Shown: positions 1 to 14,025 of the stretch, piece by piece
Position numbering within the stretch: the first letter of the stretch is position 1
How the letters are laid out: the number at the start of each line of letters is the position of its first letter
DNA from: Trichoplax adhaerens
Taxonomy: Eukaryota; Placozoa; Uniplacotomia; Trichoplacea; Trichoplacidae
Assembly: GCF_000150275.1 (NCBI RefSeq)
Contig: NW_002060943.1
Location: 4,298,008-4,362,007 of the forward strand
DNA length: 64,000 bases
Direction: 5' to 3'
Program-made: the position numbers and the translations under genes
The notes under the pieces: model-generated
Told to the model about the DNA's origin: nothing
Databases searched by the model: none
Seen by the model: only the letters and a program-made list of their open reading frames with translations

Positions 1-3000
1 CTATTACCCTGTCTTTGACAACTGGTGTTCGCCCATAACAATACGATCATTAGGATAATATCTATGTTCTTGGAGGATTTGTTACAATCAAGGGCATACA
101 AATTCATGCAAAAATCTCTTTCTCTCGTTAATTAATTATTTTTGTCGGCAATTTAATCATTAGAGTGCCTGCATAGACTGCTTGTGAGACCAATATATCA
201 TATGTTATTCCGATGTTATTGAAAGGTTTTCTTTAAGCAACAATGCAAATTCTTTTAGGTGATCAGTTATATTAACAGTAGAAGGGTCATCGGTGAAGTA
301 TTATTAGACTGATATTAAGAGTTTTAGTTGCGCATAAAATTTGATGAAACAATGGCCAATATTGTAAATTATTTTGGTAGTTTTAAAAATGCTAAGTTTA
401 CTGAGATATTCTGAAATTGGCCTAAGGTCATTTTACCGGATTCTAATCATTTCTATCTTCTATTGGTGGCATCATTATTTTTGCTTAGTATAAGGTTTTA
501 TTTATTATAGAAAGAATTTAAGTTTATTTTACTGTAATTTAATACTATTTGGCATCGCGGTATCCGCTTTCTTAAACAAAGAGAAAATTTGATAAATACT
601 GCAGCTGACTTCACTAGTTTTACGGCAAATACGATCATTAATTCAATATATTGAGGTGCCATAAGGAAAAATGATCACTGAAAGAAATTAATATTAAACA
701 TATACCGCTTAATTTAGTCGAACTTGTAGTACTCAAATCCAAAAAATAAAATTTATTATTACGCGTTTAGAAAATTTCCTTTTTTATTTCAGAGCATTTC
801 ATGATTCTGTCTTTTAGTCTTAAGTGAGATATAAAATTTTATCAATATTGAGTTTCAATCCCTTCATTACATTAAAATCGATTTTGAATGCTTATAAAGG
901 CGTTACAATCGAAATACAGTACAAGTAAGCACTTCTAAACCGTTGTTATATCCAGATATCTTGGAAAAAAATTTTCTTTATATCATTTCTTTAACTATAA
1001 TTTTATAAAGAACTTTTACGGCTACGATGTTACTCAATTTCAATCTTTTTTCACTTCAGTAACTACAATGACTTAAAGTAATACACTATACTATAACATC
1101 AACTCGATTAGTATCCGGTATGGGTATATAATATACTATAAATGCAAATATTGTTACGGAAAAGTACTGTCAATGGCGCGCAAGAAAAAAATTCCGCATT
1201 GCACTTAAATATTCAATTTAATTTATTTTAAATTAGTATCAAATTTCATATCTTTTTATTTCAAATCTGAATAAAATTCATTAAATCATCTGGTTTTTAA
1301 TTCGATGATGACTCAACATAACGCTTTATTGAAGTAAATGTTCACCAGCAAGTTTCATAACTGAATAAAATTAAACTAAAACAACGAAGGAAAGAGTATC
1401 GTAACAGCATAAGAATTGATTATTAATGCCTTTGGTTTTAGTCATATCTGATTTTTGCTTATTCTATCACTTGAAAGATCATTCAGTCATATCAAGTAAG
1501 TATTGTATAAGTATCAGCATCTATAGCATTTACTACAATGTTTCCTTTACTCTTTTAATATAATAAAGTTAAATTGATAGCTACCGGTAGAACAGACTCA
1601 ATGATCTTTTCATTACTAAATTTTGAAAATTTTGGTTCCAATAATGTTGCATTTGGTCATTTGCGATCAATAAATACAGGCTTATTTTATATTTTGTCCT
1701 TTTGACCATTATTTGACAATTCTAGTCGTATAATCTACCGCATAAGCTGGATACTCAATTAATCTAAATATGGCATCTATTGAATTCTTGAAATTTTCAA
1801 TAACAAGAAGAATTGTGCTGTATCGAATGTTCATATTCTATTAATCTTGATACAGAACCTATTACAGTCTTGAAATATTCAATAACAAGAACAATTATAC
1901 CATATCGGATGTAGATTTGGGTCCGACTTATCAATATTTCTAGAAAAATAAGCCATGCTATCTTGTTTTTAAATCATCTATGTCTGGCATTAATTGCATT
2001 AAGAACGAATTTTCATCGATATATCATCAAAGGTGTTGTTCCATCCGTGATAAAAGCCTTTCTTTTTAATTAGTATTATAGTGTAGGCCTGATGGCTACC
2101 TACTATATGATAATATAGTATATTTCAGTAATTTTACTATGTTTAATTGATTTGCAATATTCCTTCAATTTATTTGATCATCTTACCAAAATATAGCGAG
2201 TAAATGAAAAGGCGAAAATTTTCCGAATCTCATTCGAAAATAGTTTCTGTAGATGTAACAATTATTATAAAGTTAGAATTCATTAAATTTAAGCCTTATA
2301 TTTTACGGATACCCATTTTAGATGTAGGGATACTATCAATAATATAGGCTATAATACTGTAATTTAGATGATTTCATGACTGCCCGGTTTAAAATAAACG
2401 AGAAAGGTCCTAGAAATTGATAGCTTCAAGGAATAATATAATCCAGGCATTATAAGTTATTATGCGAAATTGTTTAGTAGATGATGTCCATTTTAATATA
2501 GCTTTAAATCAACATCAACGTTGCTTATTTCCTGTTGCAGCTGTTATTGATATTTATTTAGGCAAAGCGATAAAACTAACCAAATACCAGTATGTTGTTA
2601 GACAGAGTGATAATCAACGATTTATACCGGTATGCTAACTTAATGGGCTCCTATAATAGCAATCAAAGCTAAAATAATTTTTACTGAGGTCAATTCTTAT
2701 GTTACTTAGTTTCGGTTAAAACCCATGATTTCATCTATTTAACTATTGATAGATTAATTTAATCTTTTCATCGTGTATCTATTCGATTTTATGATGTTAC
2801 ACTGTCACACTAACGATTAAAATAATAATGAAAAAGTAAATTACTATATATTTTGATACCGTTTTAGTAGCATAAATAACTGAGATTTATCTGGGTATCA
2901 AGTGCTGTCGTCGTGGGCTCGCATAGCATATTACTAATATATAATCACCGTAATTCCTCTGTTTACTCTGCTTCCAACTCAGCTTGAAATAATGCTAATC

Positions 3001-3307
3001 TATAAAATCGTAGTTGCAGGGCTATTGGAAGCTTTTTCTAAAGATAAATAGCAAAGAAATGGAAGATTTTAGAACTTTGTATTGATCACTTAACACGTAA
3101 AATCCACTTGTTTCGATATTAAATTGTTGATGCCAAATTTCTTCAGGACCTAGCAAAATAATGTATGATTCGCCTATTTTATAACAGTCTTAAAATAGCA
3201 TGATATTAGATTAAAATAAAGAAGAGAGGCACGAAAGTATTGAAGCTGAAAGGTTTAGAATTTATGTACATACAAAATACATTCAGATCATTTATCTTGT
3301 TGAATGA
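1..3307. other. Non-coding or unresolved 5' region of the GABA-B receptor gene
   Basis: I see no long open frame and no recognisable domain here. The receptor gene downstream still lacks its signal peptide and the first strands of the ligand-binding domain, so one or more short 5' exons probably lie here, but I could not identify them. The stretch contains one diverged tandem duplication, listed separately. Confidence 0.5.
1772..1935. repeat. Diverged 82-bp tandem duplication
   Basis: Two adjacent units of about 82 bp, starting near 1772 and 1854. The best matching core is cttgaaattttcaataaca at 1787 against cttgaaatattcaataaca at 1869, followed by related aagaanaatt and tatcgnatgt blocks. 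The units differ at many positions, so the duplication is old. No coding potential is seen. Confidence 0.6.
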
Positions 3308-6300
3308 TGTATCGATACAATTACTCAATGTGCTATTGATGAGTTGGGTTGTAATGGAGATGCTTCCATGCGATTAAAATTAAGGCAAACCTCTTATATG
3401 AAAGCTCTTGTAGTGAGTATCTTGGTAATTTTAATTGCGGTATGTGTTTAGAATAGGGCATACTGAAGTACCGTATAAATTATTTATCACGTCGTGCAAA
3501 CTGCTTATGTTGATGCCATCAAAATTTGGAGCTTACTGGATTATATGTCAACTCAAGAATTTATATTTATTGTTATGGATTATACTTATAAAAGGTGGGA
3601 CTAACTAAAATTGCCTGAGATCATATAACCAGTAATGGAAGGATTTCATTTTTACACTAACATTAATAGACGGTTAATAAACAGTATAGATAAGGAGTCG
3701 TAATACTTGAATTTAAATTGAGGAATCAAACCACTGAAAAAGAAAGGTTTTATAAAGTGGTTAAAGAAACGGAGGAAGTTGATTATATAGAGACTTTCAG
3801 AAATAACTACCAAGCAATTTCACGGTAACCGCATATAAAAGGTTTTCAATTGATTGACATTATAGCACAGTATCATACGATACTATCCACTATTAGCATC
3901 AATAAGCTATATCATGCAGAAAAATTGTAACAGTTAGGGCTAAATGATTCTATAAGCCTAATTTAGTCCACAATAATTGAGCCGAATGGCCTTCTCACTT
4001 TTTCTCGAGTTATTTTAGTGTAACAACAGATTTGCATAGCATTTGTAACAGTTACTGTATTCTAAAAGTGATTTATGCGTATTTTGCAGTTAGTATTCGG
4101 TGATAGATTGATTATATATCCATACTCACTTATTAAATTTGGATAGAAAGTAAGGAGATAAGTAAAGACTAAATTAGAATTTGGGGATATGTTTGATGTA
4201 TTTAATGCTCTAAGTTCAATGATACTGCTGGATCTACGAGTTTTCTTTATTTAATCTTTTGTATAAAACAATATGTTTGTTATTCTAAATTTGTCAAAAA
4301 ATCGATTAAATATTTAATTTAGCATAAAACTGATAAATAGCCACATTATGTTTACTTCTTATTTTCTTAAGTTCATTTCAATCTTTATTCTCTTTGTTTT
4401 TTATAGTTGGCGTCTCGATATGCTGTTAAAAGTTTAGTTGAATTAATTAGCGAAAAAAAACAAATCTTTGGCTTTCTTGGACCAGTTTCATCGTCATGCT
4501 GTGAAGGTACAGCAGCTGTGGCTCCATTTTGGAATCTGATACAGGTTAATTGAAAATTTGAAGCCGATTGTTTTTTATTTAATTTTGATCAGACTGCTTG
4601 TATTAATATAATAAATGCTTCAAAATGTTTTGTATTTCACATTGAAATCACCAAACTCGATATCAATAGTAAGAATTTTAGAAATTATTAATGTCACTCA
4701 ATTATATTTACAATGCTCTCTTATGGTTGGACAATATTGCCAAAGATAAAATACTATAATATTAAAGTAGCATATTTGTCTATAAACTCCGCATCGTATA
4801 AGCTTATGATACTATATCCTACTCTTGAACACACAATTACCTGGTTATATTTCAATACGGTGCAATTGAATAGCGTTTAAAGCAACATTATACTATAGTT
4901 ATAATTGACTAATAGATTCAAATATATTCACCATTACCACAGCAATTGCCTTTTTACGGATTTCAATGGCTTGCTATTTTTAAGGCGATTTTAATGTTAG
5001 CTAGCAATTAGAAACGTTCAATACTATTTATTACAGGTAGCAATGATTTATAATATAATATACTTTTGATTAGTTCATTATTAACTTTAATCCTGCTATT
5101 TAGGAATATCGATTTTTATCTAGCAAGTTGCATTGTCTGATTTAGTTTAAAAATTAAATACTGTAATATGAGCATAGTAGGATAGATAAATAATCTTAGC
5201 TACGCTTATAAGGGCATATGTTAACAATAAAATAAGCACTTCTGATAAGGAACAGTGTACGAAATTGATCTTAAATATAGAATGCAAGCATAGTCATCAA
5301 TATGAAATTTTAAGAAGATCTACTTTCATACTTAGTTACTGTTTGGCCAAGTCTGTCTTAGTTTTTAGACCGTTTCGATGTTGAAACTCATATTTAATAT
5401 TAATGTATTAATGCAGTATGAATTTAACTAGTAGGTTATGTCAAGATATTATCTCTTCGATATATTATTAAATTTATTATCTACTCTTATGTACAAGTAT
5501 GAGTAGGATTCAGCAAATCACAAAGAATCATATGATCTAAGAAATTAAATAAATTAATTGATGGTATTAGTGACGCGTTTATCTAGGCTCATTTGTAGTT
5601 TTATCATGTGATTACTTTAGTTATGTAATGTTTAGTATTTTCATATCGGTAATTTTCTAATATTAAATTTTTGCGTTAAATTTGTGCTATATTCACGGAG
5701 AATTAATATGATTAATAGATTATGTCTCAGTATTATTTTCTTTTTATGCTTTCAAAATATACAGTGCGACTATAGGTGGGTCTTATCAATGTGAAGGAAA
5801 TTAAATTAATTAAGTTGAATGTCTTAATTCAAAAAACTGCTGACAAGTTCATTCAATTATCATTTACAGTTTCGATGTAAGATTTTCGGTCGTATTTTTA
5901 TTAATTTCCAAGTGTTCCTTATATTTATTATTATATTAAATAATGATACTGTATATTTGGATAACGTGAATATATTTAATAGAATACATCTCAAAGCCAT
6001 TTTATTGTAATGTTTTCGCGTTGTAAATGTGAGTATGATATAATTTCAGCAATCTATATGGGATTACATAATGAGCTTGCTGAAAAATTAATTTACAGCA
6101 CTAATCGGGGAGTTATCTAATTTTATTTAAAGTTGATGCGTTCTTGAAATTGCTTTGCTAATTCTTATAGGCAATTAGCTAACAATTTGTTTTTTAACTT
6201 GGTTTCAGATCTCGAATGGGTGTACGTCGGTTTCACTTGGTAACAATAAACTTTATCCGCTGTTCTATCGAATGACGCTAAATGATACATCTTATAATGG

Positions 6301-9300
6301 TGTATTGGTGGATATCTTCCAAAAAATGAATTGGACAAGCGCGGGAGTTATTAATTATCAAGACTTTACCTTTACAAGTGTATGCTATGACATTAATTTT
6401 TCATAAATTTTGATTTAACTAGTGTAGATTAAATGTTAATGATCAATTCGAATAATAAATGGCTTCACGTTCGTTTAATTTTAATCTTAAATTTTTGATC
6501 GAAAATTTTACAATATGAAATATAATATTTTCTCTTGTATCATTTTTGCTATTAAAGATAACGGAAGATTTAGTCGCACAATTCAAGAAGGTTGGCATTG
6601 ACTATGATATTCAAAGTTTCGCTATTGATCCCGTGGCTAGAGTTGATAAGTTAAAGGTAGCTTCACCTTGTTAGCGCAAAGTGTTATTGTTGTAGACGAA
6701 ATCATCTGATTTTGACAATAACGATAGGGGTTAAATATTTCGATATTTCAATTAATTTTTAATAGTAGGAAAGGCAGTCTTAGCAATAATTTAATTCATA
6801 AAATTATCCTTAGTAATATATTAATTATCTTAATTGGTCATGTTTTTATAATATCAATTCTATTTACATACTCTGCGTGAGCAATAATGTTTCAATATTT
6901 GTCTAAATCATCACGGACATCTACTTAGACATCGAATTAGTAAATTGATAATTAAAAAATCTTACTGTTGAAACTAAGATATGCAGTATAAATGCATAAT
7001 TTGCGCTTTTGTTGCATAATTTAACACGTAGTTGAAATTATCCACGCGACTAATATTGGGACTTAAGTTTAAAATATACCTATTAAGATTAAATCTTAAA
7101 TTTTTCGCTTTATTCAGCGTTGTTTCCTTCATTAATACTTCTACGCAATTAGGATGCCGATACGCGAATCTATGTTCTCTATGTCTATCCTGCACAAGCC
7201 ATTAGAATTATATGTAGGGTAAGTATACGATTTTGGATTGCATTCGAAATTTGCGACTGTGAATATACTATCGGCAGCACGATATTCTCTTACGAAGATA
7301 TAAGATGCTCCATCATTAATTTATGCAACTATAAATAATTACCCAGTATCGAACGGAAGTTCATCGATGATAGCTACAAAGCTAAGAGACGATATCTTTG
7401 CTATTTTTAAGTTTACTTAAGGAGTAGTACACCTGATAGTCTTAAGTAACGAGCATAATTTATTAATCGTCTCGTTTTTAGGCTTATGAATTAAATATGT
7501 TTGGACCTGGTCATGTCTGGTTCTTACCAGAATGGTATGGTTCATTGTGGTATGATAATGAGATTCATGCGGTGAATTGTTCTAGAAATCAAATTCGACA
7601 AACCTTAGATGGCTCATTTGGATTACAACAAGTTTTTCTTTCGTCAGATAATTTGACGACTATTTCAGGCTTGGTAAACTACGTAATTAACGATAAGATC
7701 GAGCTAATTCTCAGTCAAACAATTGTTAATCTCTTAAATTGCAATTCATTCTCTACATATTAGAATATCGATATTGCTTACTTAAATATCAATACTGTAA
7801 TTAATTAATTATTTAGACACCACAACAGTATGTGGATCAGTATTTGGCGATATCTCCATCTAAACAAATTCGCGATGAGAATACGTTGAGTTTTGATTCC
7901 CTTTGGGCGTTTGCTCTTGCCCTGAATCGAACTGATGCAATATTGAGAGAAACTAACGAAAATTTAACTCAATTTACTTATAATGATACAAGAATAAGAA
8001 ATTTACTTTATTCGTCGTTATCTAATCTTACTTTCGACGGAATAAGTGTAAGTTCTATGAAAAGATATTATACCATTGACTTTATGATACGAATATTCTA
8101 AATATCTTTCGTATAGTAAATGCTATTCTTTAAGATATGCATATAATATAATAATTTCAAATTGAGTACTGCAAAACTTGATATCAGTGATATTATAATT
8201 ATATACTTGTAAGATTGAAATATCATAGGCTTAATTAATATCTCCTTTAGGGGAGAGTGGCGTTTGTTGATGGTGATAGGACAGGGGATATTGAAATAAG
8301 CCAATATCAAGGTAATAAAAGGATAACGTTGTGCAGTGATGCAGTACATTTAAATAAAAGAATTTCGTCTGTTAAGCTTAACTGTATGTAACGTAGTACT
8401 GTACTGTGATCATTTCCTGATTCTGGGTTAAACTATTAGAGTAGAAGATTACTTCCAAGTCGAGACAAAACTATTAGTTATCGCTACCTACAAAAGCGCA
8501 ATACCCAAAAAATTAAGTACGGAAACTGTATTATTATATCCAAATTAATCTGGAATTTATTACGGCTTTACAGTAGGCGTGAACCCTAATAAGAACACTG
8601 TTGTCGGACTATATTCAAGCAAAGATGATAGAACCTATCTTAATCGAACAAATTTTATTCGATGGCCAGGTAAGTAGTCATAGTACCCAATCCACTAAAT
8701 GGGCAATTACTGCCTAATTTTAATGAATTTTCGTGATTACCTTGCTAAGAAATACTGATAGCGGATAAATCTCTTTTAAGATGTTTAATTATGATTAGCC
8801 CAGATACTGTATCGATAATTAAAAGTCATATAGAATTATTTGTTTTTACAAATGATAGATAAGTTTGAATAATAGTTTTTATGATAATCATATCCAATTT
8901 TGTTAGACAAAGAGATAAAAGTAATTGCTAATAGTCATAGTGCTCATAATAACTGCAGCAAGAAAAGATTTTGTTTTCACTACTTAAATTTTATTTAATC
9001 TCTAAATATTTATGAACGTAAAGCCATTTACAAGAACTAATTTGCACATTTAGTTATTTGTAGATATATAGTAATAAAAATAACAGGAAATTTTACAGCG
9101 TAAAATTTCATAGATAGCGTAATCAGCACAGCTGTTGTACTGTTATCCAATTATCAAGTAATATCGGTATCTATTCTCTATTATAACTTTAGGTGGCAAG
9201 GTACCTGTAGGTGCCATAACTGTCGTAGTATACAGCTTAACAGTGTCTATTCCTGTCTTTATTGTGTTTACTACTCTATCATTCATTGGAATACTTTCAG

Positions 9301-12300
9301 CGATGTACTTCCTTTATTTCAATACCAGTAACAGGCATATTAGGTAGGGCATCTCTTTACTTAATTTATTTGAATTAATTGTTGCATAATATAAAAATAC
9401 GAACGAAATGCTAGAATTGTTCTATTACAATGCTTGCAATACGTTTAGATATGCTAAATTATTCCGTGTAGTACTCTATTGGAGTTAGCATTATTTTGAA
9501 TGCATTTATCTAATTCATACGTAATTAAGTCAAACAAAATATACTCAATTGAATATGTAATAAATTAGGGGTTAAATGGTTAGTGCATGCTTGTTTATAT
9601 CGTTTTTTATTTAATATGCTCGAAGATTATAATTAAGGATCTATATGTATTTTCGAAAGTTATTATCTTTACAGCAAACCTGGTTGTGACCTTTAGAGAT
9701 ATTGTAATACAGTATTATCACAAATTAATTTTCTATTATAGTTATTTTTACATCTTTTCTTAGAATAAAGTATTAATATAGTTTGTTGATTCGTCCTCTT
9801 AAGAGCAATTAAGATGTCCAGTCCAAACATGAACAATATCCTGGTTCTAGGTTGCATCTTATGCTACGCTTCACTGATAATCTACGGCCTTGATGCGGGT
9901 TTAGTGGATTCGCAAGCGATTTCACACAGCTGTATCGCTTATGGCTGGATTTTATGCTTTGGCTTTACTCTATCATTTGGTTCGTTGTTCTCTAAAACTT
10001 GGAGAGTTTATAGAATTTACTCAACTGGCTATAAGAAAAAAATAGTATGTTAAAAACAAGAAATACCCTTTCTGTTGTACTAATTGAAATTGTAGGAGCA
10101 TTACATTAATTTTAGTGGCTAATGCAATTTCACTTATCCTATTCTAGATTTATCGAAGTAAAGTTTTTAAGTAAATGTACTTTTATAGTGTAATTTATTA
10201 TGACTACACCAAGCAATGCAAGCACATCGATATGAACATAAATTATATTTTGTTATCGATAGATTATAAGGGACAAAAGATTGCTATTGTGGATAATTGT
10301 TTTGGCTATTATTGATACTTGCTTACTATTGCTTTGGATGTATCTTGATCCAGTTACAGTAAAAATTGTCGAATCTCAACCAAAGGTAATATAAATTCAG
10401 CATTAAATGACCGTAAGTGGCTTGACATATTACAGAAAGAATCACTAGTTCTTTTGCTTTCTTATTTTAAAACAATATTATAGCCCTATAATTCACTTTA
10501 TATAGCGCTTAAACTCAACTAATGCAAAAAATGATCACTGATCTGATTTATTTTGATAAGACATAAAGTACTAATAGTATTTCTCTTTTAATAAAAAGAC
10601 AAATCCATTTGAAAATCCTGACATGAGAATTCGTTATAAGACTGTAATATGTTACAACAGTCAAAAAGCAATATGGCTGGGTATAATCTATGGGTATAAG
10701 TTTCTGTTCCTACTGTTTGGAGCTTTTTTGGCATGGGAAACTCGTAACGTTCACATACGCGAATTAAATGATTCAAGATATATTGGTATGTCGGTGTATA
10801 ACGTTTTCGTCATTTCAGCCATTGGAGCCTTATTAAACGAATTTGTTGTTGCCACACCAACAGTCAAATACGTAATGATTGCGATTTTGACTTTGCTGGG
10901 TACAACTATTACTCTATGTTTGGTCTTTGTGCCCAAGGTAAATTCTAATTCATCGCTGTTCATAATCTAATTTCCCATAGTGCTACTATCATGGACTAAG
11001 ACTGACAGCAGTTATGTTGTTAAAAAATTCTATCCGTCAATTGATTCATGATAAAATTAATATTAGCAAGTTTTTATTAGAGTAGATTTATATTAATCAA
11101 CGAAACTGTTTTCTGATTTAGAAATAGAATCGAATACAAGCACTGATAATTTACAATTTAGTGTGATACTATTTTCACAGTACACAATACCGTCGAATTT
11201 TAGTTTAGTTGGAGATTGTAAGCTTTAAAAGCATTCCATAGGTATAACTTTTTTGGCTATATATATTATATAAAACACTTAGAACGGTAAAAAACACTGG
11301 TAAGATTTGATAGAATCTGCATTCAAGTTCAGTAGTTCTCTAGACCGTCCATTCTTTCCACTTAGATTCAAATTAAGCAAAAAAATTTTAACTGACATAA
11401 ATATCGTTTGGGAAACAGCTACAACTATGATAGCACAGTGTTGTACAGGATTATACTCCATTCTTTTTGGCTAGGTAGCACTTTTTACTTGCGCAATGAT
11501 GTTTAAGAATTTGCTTTTTTAAGCCATAAATTTTCATACAAATGCTTGCAGATATTAGAAAGCGATAGTGGTTATTTATAAGAAATTAATATATTATCAG
11601 AATATTATATGAGTGTCACAAACCAGCTTCGTGACAAGGATAACGTAAAACAAATCTCTAAATTACTATAGTCTCCGGGATTCAGTATCCCTTAACTACC
11701 TCACAAGAATTTAGACGCCTTTGATTCTACGTTAAAACAACTATACAATTGAGAACTGCTTTATTCAACTATCTGACGATTTTATATACCCTTTTACAGC
11801 AGCTAACATTCACAAGTCATCTTATAAAAATACTTGTGTGAGAACATCTACTAACTAATTTTTCACAGTCGGACTACAATATGTCGATTCACAGAATCAT
11901 TTCAGTACACATTACAGCACAGCAATAAATTTACTGTAACACATTTATAATTAGAGTAATTCCTATTGTAAGGGACTAGATGTAATATATTATCACTATA
12001 TTATATTAACCAAATTTAGATAACTATTTCTTTACGGTAGTTCGTACCGTGATAATGAGACATGCTGCATTTTAATATTAGGCTTGTTGTCGAAATTACT
12101 ATAGCCTTTGTATAGATAATCTTAAGTTGATATTGCAAAATTGTTTAGGTAAGGCGATGGAAAAGTGATCCACTAGGTAAAGTAGAGCAAACTCGAACTA
12201 GATTCGGTAACGCAAATCGAACAGCTTTAGGAGCGGATCGAACTAGCCAGATTGAGACTCCAGCATCGGATAACTTGATTGAAGAATTCCGTAAAGCCTC

Positions 12301-12322
12301 AAAATCTAGCTCGAACGATTAA
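3308..12322 (+). CDS. GABA-B type metabotropic receptor (class C GPCR), 5' end missing
   Basis: Seven-transmembrane class C receptor expected to couple ligand binding in an extracellular Venus-flytrap domain to G proteins at the plasma membrane. Traced exons: 3308?-3412, 4407-4544, 6209-6379, 6558-6656, 7153-7218, 7482-7673, 7817-8047, 8251-8311, 8574-8669, 9193-9343, 9804-10044, 10263-10385, 10599-10937 and 12149-12322 (stop). All junctions are GT-AG and the phases agree, giving about 728 residues. The first seven exons and part of the next two encode the ligand-binding domain (WNLI, TPQQY and FDSLWAFALAL blocks). 9193-9343 holds TM1, 9804-10044 TM2-3 (SSPNMNN, KTWRV), 10263-10385 TM4 and 10599-10937 TM5-7 (LAWETRN, YIGMSVYN, CLVFVPK). 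These membrane blocks are closest to GABBR2. The cytoplasmic tail is about 57 residues with no evident coiled coil. The signal peptide and first strand are not found, and the start of the first listed exon is unresolved because of an in-frame TGA at 3305 with no AG acceptor after it. Confidence 0.9.
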
Positions 12323-14025
12323 TGTTGAACAAGCAAATGTCATGCTACAAACATGATTACATGGCTATTTTTGACTCGAGTTGTGCATCAATCACGTTTA
12401 AACAGAAATATACATTTATGATAAATCTTAAGTTTGCCACCTAAATCTGCAAAATTGATAGAAAATCTTGCAACCTTTTTTCTTTATTCGGCATCCATAC
12501 AAAGGATATTGACCGAATTATAGATCAGAGTAAACGAAAAACTGAATTATTTATAGCTCTTCTAATTCTAATTAAATATTTAAATGAAATTAAACCTTAT
12601 ACCCATAAATTGCTTTCATAAATCAAAAATAATCATTTAATAGATGTCTGGTTAATATCTCTATATAACAAAGCCTTAATTTATTAATTTTTAATATTTC
12701 CTCACTACTACTGAATTATTATTATTAATAATAGATTACTGTTTTGTATACACATAGATAGATGGTGTTTACTACGATACGACTGACGTAAATACACTTA
12801 CATACCGTTCTTTTCGTTATTCTTAGCTTAATTCAGAACTTGTTAAAATTTATAAATTTTTCCTAAATATATATATTTACGTTATATTCATAAACCTTTT
12901 GCAATCGTGCAATTTATTAGATAGTTACAATTTACGGCACGATTTACCGTTTAATTTCGAAAATATTTTTATTTGTTAAACTAAATCAATTGGTATTGCT
13001 ATACGTGTATACATACTTACAAACTTTATGTATCGTTATAGTCTTTTACAAGTTCTTGCAACATGTATAATTATTTTAAGAGTAGGGCACCTTTATTTGC
13101 CTATGTATTCGCTATGACGATTTGCCTTGAGTTACAAGATTGTTAAATAAATCTGATTAATAGAATCTATATTTCATTACTTGAAGTGGTAATAAAGCAA
13201 ATAATTTTACCTTTACTAAAGTATTGAAATGATCAAAAGTATCTTGAGATCATCAGGATTATTCAGGCTTAAGTCCACATATCTGTATTTAGAGATTCAT
13301 TTTTGGTGATTGTTTATTGAGGCAATGGTACGAGCAGTCATAGAAAAATTAGCTACGATGAGTAAATGATAACATATCGTAATCAGATGATGACAGCGTA
13401 CATTTCTAGGATCATTTTAGTGCTCTTTATAATCCATTTAAAGTGGACAAAATTATAAAAGTCTCCATGACTGAATTTTATCGTTAAACTTCGCCTTTTA
13501 GGTTTGTAGTTATCATGCAAAGCGCCGTTCGTTCTGTCAAAATCTAATTAATATCATGCTGTAGGTACTTACCTGTTAAGAGAAAACTCAGGAATTTAAT
13601 TTAATTTACTAATTACAGTATAAAATATTTGACTTACTGTCAATTAACGTACGTTCGAGGTAGAAATGTGGAAAATAATCTGATATTCGGGAATTTTATG
13701 TTTTAGTATTTATATTTACTTCAACCCTTCCTAGTTGAATGTATGCCTACAACTGCACCACTGTTCTTAGTAAAGTCAAGCTTTAAAGCTACCGCATTAA
13801 CTAGATCTATAAATGACCAATAATGAGAGAATTAGCTAAATCACGGATTGATAGTTTAGTCAGTACACTCGCAAGAAATATATGTATTTATTAAGAATGC
13901 ACAAAAAGAGTTCATTTTGAATAGATTATTTATGATGGATATCTCTACAATGTAGATTGGGATGTACCTACATTTTTGATTAAATAAGGTTTTCATTTTT
14001 CTGTTCACATTGTAATTTCTGCTAG
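12323..14025. other. Intergenic region; possible signal-peptide exon at 13028
   Basis: Mostly featureless AT-rich DNA, presumably including the receptor 3' UTR. The one item worth noting is an ATG at 13028 opening a short hydrophobic frame (MYRYSLLQVLATCIIIL) that ends at a possible GTAGGG donor. It could be a signal-peptide exon for the three-finger gene downstream. I could not connect it by phase to the next candidate exon, so it is a weak suggestion. Confidence 0.35.

Noticed and set aside
5708-5775. Signal-peptide-like start (MINRLCLSIIFFLCFQ) before a receptor exon
   Set aside because: It lies inside the intron between receptor exons 4407-4544 and 6209-6379, which join in phase and align to GABBR1. 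Its donor phase also does not fit the 6209 exon.
10751-10963. 70-codon frame on the - strand over receptor TM5-7
   Set aside because: Antisense shadow of a confidently identified receptor exon.
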